DNA of 8,049 bases from JADYYB01 sp964402985 (GTDB lineage: Bacteria; Pseudomonadota; Alphaproteobacteria; Rhizobiales; Kaistiaceae). Shown here in pieces: positions 5,602-8,049 of the stretch. The translations under genes and the position numbers were made by a program. The stretch lies in the NCBI GenBank assembly GCA_964402985.1, contig CAYOET010000013.1, positions 1-8,049 of the forward strand, given 5' to 3'. How positions within the stretch are numbered: the first letter of the stretch is position 1; the number at the start of each line of letters is the position of its first letter. Below the pieces are notes generated by a model. It was not told the DNA's origin. It made no database searches and saw only the letters and a list, made by a program, of their open reading frames with translations.

Positions 5602-6285
5602 ATGACCAACCTCGCCGGACTCAAGGACAACGCTCTCGTCCTCCAGCAGTGCTTCCTGTTCAAGCCGCTGGCTCAGGAGGACCGCGAGGTGCTGGCGCGG
5701 CGCGCCTTCCGGCAGGATTTTCGCGCTGGGGAGAAGCTGTTCGGGTTCGGCGATCCGGGCGAGAGCATGATGATCATCCTCCAGGGCCGGATCCGCATCC
5801 TGCGGCCGACCGCGAGCGACAAGGAGCTCATCCTCGACGATCTCGAGGAAGGCGACATCCTCGGCGAGATGGCGGTCCTCGACGGCAAGCCGCGTTCGGC
5901 CGAAGCGCGGGCGCTGACCAACGCCAAGGTGCTGGTCCTCGCGCGGCGCGATCTCCTGCCCTTCCTCGAAGCGCATCCGGCCGTTTGCCTGACGCTCCTC
6001 GGCAGCCTCTGCGATATGATCCGGCGAGCCGACGAGCGCACCGCCGACTTTCTGTGGAGCCGTCTCGCCACGCGCCTTGCCAAGACTCTCGTGCGCCTCT
6101 CCGAGAAGACGGCCAAGCTATCGCTCTCGCAGCAGGAACTGGCCGACATGACGGGCGCGGCCCGCGAAACGGTGAACCGTCAGCTGACCGCGTGGGAGGA
6201 AGAAGGGCTCATCGAAACAACCGATGGCTGGATCCGCGTGAACCAGCGGGCGGCGCTCGCGGCTCGCGCGCAGGCCGCGCGCTGA
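5602..6285 (+). CDS. Crp/Fnr-family transcription regulator, cyclic-nucleotide type
   Basis: This 227-residue regulator has a CRP-like length and layout. The cyclic-nucleotide domain covers about 17-125; its phosphate-binding cassette is Gly88-Glu89-Met-Ala-Val-Leu-Asp-Gly-Lys-Pro-Arg98-Ser99-Ala100, matching CRP Gly71-Glu72 and Arg82-Ser83, which hold ribose and phosphate. A long dimerisation helix (about 126-155) follows. The winged helix (about 172-215) has recognition-helix residues Arg188-Glu189-Thr-Val-Asn-Arg193, matching CRP Arg180, Glu181 and Arg185, which read TGTGA. There is no FNR-type cysteine cluster (Cys only at 17, 129, 137), so oxygen sensing by an iron-sulfur cluster is unlikely. 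An ungapped alignment to CRP recalled from memory puts Ala143 and Asp144 at Thr127/Ser128, the adenine contacts, so cAMP versus cGMP is open. The gene is divergent from an operon ending in a nucleotide cyclase and has a near-perfect CRP site upstream. Confidence 0.93.
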   Translation: MTNLAGLKDNALVLQQCFLFKPLAQEDREVLARRAFRQDFRAGEKLFGFGDPGESMMIILQGRIRILRPTASDKELILDDLEEGDILGEMAVLDGKPRSAEARALTNAKVLVLARRDLLPFLEAHPAVCLTLLGSLCDMIRRADERTADFLWSRLATRLAKTLVRLSEKTAKLSLSQQELADMTGAARETVNRQLTAWEEEGLIETTDGWIRVNQRAALAARAQAAR

Positions 6286-6296
6286 ACGGCGCGCCC

Positions 6297-6322
6297 AGCC
6301 CGGCTGGTCCACTGCCCGGGCT
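6297..6322 (+). terminator. Possible hairpin after the crp-like gene
   Basis: AGCCCGG (6297-6303) can pair with CCGGGCT (6316-6322) around a 12-base loop, starting 12 bases past the stop codon. No run of T follows, so it is not a classical intrinsic terminator; it may protect the mRNA 3' end or be chance. Confidence 0.25.
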
Positions 6323-6446
6323 CCCAGCGCAGGCCCGTCCTCACCCGTGTTCGTCGCGGCGCTCTTCGCTGCCGGGTTGTATCAGATGGGCAGCTCGCTC
6401 GCCGTTTGGACGCGCGTTCTTCGGAAGCGTCCACCGTCTTGCTCAC

Positions 6447-6462
6447 TTTGCAGCCTTGCAAA
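6447..6462. repeat. Inverted repeat TTTGCA-N4-TGCAAA upstream of transporter gene
   Basis: Perfect 6-base arms with a 4-base spacer lie about 100 bases before the start of the substrate-binding protein gene, in a locally AT-richer patch. The size and dyad form suit an operator for a dimeric regulator, but no regulator can be named. Confidence 0.35.
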
Positions 6463-6467
6463 TTCTG

Positions 6468-6480
6468 AACGCTAGGCGTT
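6468..6480. repeat. Inverted repeat AACGC-N3-GCGTT upstream of transporter gene
   Basis: Perfect 5-base arms with a 3-base spacer, five bases after the TTTGCA dyad. It may be part of the same regulatory region or chance. Confidence 0.25.
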
Positions 6481-6545
6481 TGCTGTCACGATGAGGAACT
6501 CGGTTTCTGCCGGGTAAAGCTCGGCCGATTCCTAGTCCAATGACC

Positions 6546-6552
6546 AAAGGAG
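6546..6552 (+). promoter_or_regulatory. Strong ribosome binding site of substrate-binding protein gene
   Basis: AAAGGAG lies seven bases before the ATG at 6560, the best Shine-Dalgarno in the window, consistent with a highly made periplasmic binding protein. Confidence 0.75.
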
Positions 6553-6559
6553 CGTTCCG

Positions 6560-8049
6560 ATGTCTTCTCGCGGGCTGAAAACTATACTGCTCTCCGCAGT
6601 AATCCTTGCCGCTTCGACGATCGGCGCCCTGGCGCAGGTCGTCTACCACCGAGGCAACGATACCGACCCCGAGACATTGGACCCGCATAAGACCTCGACG
6701 GTCTCCGAATCCCATATCCTCCGCGACCTTTTCGAAGGGCTGGTGATTAACGCCGCCGACGGCCGGCTGGTGGCTGGAGCCGCCGAAAGCTGGGACGTCT
6801 CGGACGACGGCCTGATCTACACCTTCCACCTTCGGCCTGACGGGAAGTGGTCGAACGGCGATCCGGTTGTCGGCGAGGATTTCGTCTACTCCTTCCGGCG
6901 CATGCTCGATCCGGCGACGGCGGCGCAGTACGCCAACCTCATCTATCCCGTGCTCAACGCCGAGGCGGTCAATAAGGGGGAGATGGCGCCCGACCAACTC
7001 GGCATCGCATCGCCCGACCCGGCGACCCTGGTCATCACGCTCCACACCCCGGCGCCATTCTTCCTCGAGCTCCTCACGCATCAGTCGACGTACCCGGTGC
7101 TGCGGTCGAACGTGGAGCAGTTCGGCGATACGTTCGTGCGCGCCGGCAACCTGATCTCCAACGGCGCGTACGTGCTGACGTCGAACGCGCCCAATGACCG
7201 CATCGTTCTCGACAAGAACCCCAACTTTCATGCCGCCGACACGGTCGCGATCGACGAGGTGATCTACTATCCGATGCAGGACCGCTCGGCGTGTCTGCGC
7301 CGCTTCGAGGCCGACGAGATCCAGTCCTGCTCGGACGTCCCGGTCGAGCAGATGGACTACATCCTCGCCAATCTCGACGAGGAGTTCCGCACCGCGCCGT
7401 ATCTCGGCACCTACTATTATTCGCTCGACACCAGGAACGAGAAGCTCAGCGACGTGCGCGTCCGCATGGCCCTCTCGATGGCCATCGACCGCGAATTCAT
7501 CGCCGGGGACATCTGGGCGAACACGATGGTGCCCGCCTTCTCGCTGACGCCGCCCGGCACCAACAATTACGGCGAACCGCCCTTCCTCGACTTCAAGGAC
7601 ATGCCTCTGCTCGACGCCGAGGACCGCGCCCGTGCGCTCCTCGTCGAAGCCGGTTACGGCCCGACTCATCCGCTGGTGCTCGCCCTGCGGCACAATGTGG
7701 GCGAGAACCACAAGAACACCGCGACCGCGATCGCCGACATGTGGACCAATATCGGCGTGCAGGTGACGATCGAGGCCTATGAGGGCTCGAGCTACTACCC
7801 CTACCTGCAGCAGGGCGGCGCCTTCGAGGTCGCCCGGGCAGGCTGGATCGCCGATTACAACGACCCGCAGAACTTCCTCTTCCTCAACGAGGCGGACAAC
7901 ACCTCGTTCAACTACGCGCACTACAACAATCCGGAATACGAGGCCCTGATGGACCGGGCCGCGACGACGGTGAATCTCGAGGAACGCGCAGCGCTCCTCT
8001 TCGACGCCGAGACGATCCTGATGCGCGATCAGCCGATCATCCCGATCCT
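6560..8049 (+). CDS. Periplasmic peptide-binding protein of an ABC transporter (OppA-like, SBP family 5), C-terminus cut by window edge
   Basis: The frame is open for 496 codons from the ATG at 6560 to the window edge; family members are usually about 500-550 residues, so only the C-terminal tail is missing. Residues 1-25 are a Sec signal peptide with likely cleavage after Ala-Leu-Ala. There is no lipobox cysteine, so the mature protein should be soluble in the periplasm. Family 5 binding-protein marks are Asp-Pro-Glu-Thr-Leu-Asp-Pro (36-42), Asp-Leu-Phe-Glu-Gly-Leu (56-61), and a block from Ala-Glu-Ser-Trp (75-78) through Phe-His-Leu-Arg-Pro-Asp-Gly-Lys-Trp-Ser-Asn-Gly (89-100) to Phe-Val-Tyr-Ser-Phe-Arg-Arg (108-114). 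These closely resemble E. coli OppA and point to oligopeptides, although related proteins bind other ligands. Cys245 and Cys257 could form a disulfide. Permease and ATPase genes would be expected beyond the right edge. It has its own leader and no CRP-type site. Confidence 0.9.
   Translation, partial: MSSRGLKTILLSAVILAASTIGALAQVVYHRGNDTDPETLDPHKTSTVSESHILRDLFEGLVINAADGRLVAGAAESWDVSDDGLIYTFHLRPDGKWSNGDPVVGEDFVYSFRRMLDPATAAQYANLIYPVLNAEAVNKGEMAPDQLGIASPDPATLVITLHTPAPFFLELLTHQSTYPVLRSNVEQFGDTFVRAGNLISNGAYVLTSNAPNDRIVLDKNPNFHAADTVAIDEVIYYPMQDRSACLRRFEADEIQSCSDVPVEQMDYILANLDEEFRTAPYLGTYYYSLDTRNEKLSDVRVRMALSMAIDREFIAGDIWANTMVPAFSLTPPGTNNYGEPPFLDFKDMPLLDAEDRARALLVEAGYGPTHPLVLALRHNVGENHKNTATAIADMWTNIGVQVTIEAYEGSSYYPYLQQGGAFEVARAGWIADYNDPQNFLFLNEADNTSFNYAHYNNPEYEALMDRAATTVNLEERAALLFDAETILMRDQPIIPI

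Larger units (their letters stand above)
6286..6559. other. Intergenic region between crp-like gene and substrate-binding protein gene
   Basis: This stretch of 274 bases has no supportable gene and no TGTGA-N6-TCACA site. It holds a GC-rich inverted repeat just after the crp-like stop, two neighbouring small palindromes in its right half, and a strong ribosome site before the transporter gene. No convincing sigma-70 promoter was found by eye. Confidence 0.6.

Noticed and set aside
5602..6285. FNR-type oxygen sensor identity for the regulator
   Set aside because: The N-terminal cysteine cluster is absent, and the recognition helix is CRP-like (Arg-Glu...Arg) rather than the FNR Glu-x-x-Ser-Arg pattern. 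No TTGAT-N4-ATCAA site was noticed.
6443..7921. Minus-strand open frame of 492 codons opposite the OppA-like gene
   Set aside because: The plus strand encodes an unmistakable family 5 binding protein with signal peptide and strong ribosome site; the antisense translation shows only Arg/Val/Glu/Gly-rich filler.

Overview
The window is GC-rich, densely coded DNA from a bacterium, most likely an alphaproteobacterium. That placement is inferred from base composition, a DivK-like receiver, a response-regulator cyclase of a type common in that class, and a Crp/Fnr regulator. No species can be named. It holds six genes, two of them cut by the window edges, and shows no RNA gene, insertion sequence or CRISPR array.

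Left part, minus strand (5267 down to 1). Three tightly overlapping genes form an operon. First is a membrane sensor histidine kinase (dCache, HAMP, GAF, HisKA, HATPase; 5267-2859). Next is a stand-alone CheY/DivK-like receiver (2862-2491), then a receiver fused to a class III nucleotide cyclase (2494-1367). Each junction is a 4-base ATGA overlap. About 200 bases further on, in the same direction, lies an exported alpha/beta hydrolase of the 'alpha/beta hydrolase domain' (Abhydrolase_10, PF20091-like) family. It starts at 1170 and runs off the left edge.

Middle (5268-5601). This divergent intergenic region separates the kinase operon from a plus-strand Crp/Fnr-family regulator (5602-6285). 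It carries one perfect CRP-type palindrome (TGTGA-N6-TCACA) and one with a single mismatch. A second perfect palindrome lies between the cyclase and the hydrolase. The regulator keeps the Arg-Glu-x-x-x-Arg recognition-helix residues that CRP uses to read TGTGA.

Right part, plus strand. After a gap of about 270 bases with small inverted repeats comes an OppA-type periplasmic substrate-binding protein (6560 to beyond the edge).

Reading of the system (inference). A periplasmic and/or cytoplasmic signal would be sensed by the kinase and passed to two receivers, one of which controls synthesis of a cyclic nucleotide. The nucleotide would activate the Crp-like protein, which would act on the palindromes in front of the kinase operon, its own gene and the hydrolase gene. 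A whole phosphorelay-to-cyclic-nucleotide-to-transcription circuit, with possible feedback and one possible output gene, would then sit in about 6 kb. The base-specificity residues of both cyclase and regulator are non-canonical, so whether the messenger is cAMP or cGMP cannot be decided from the sequence.
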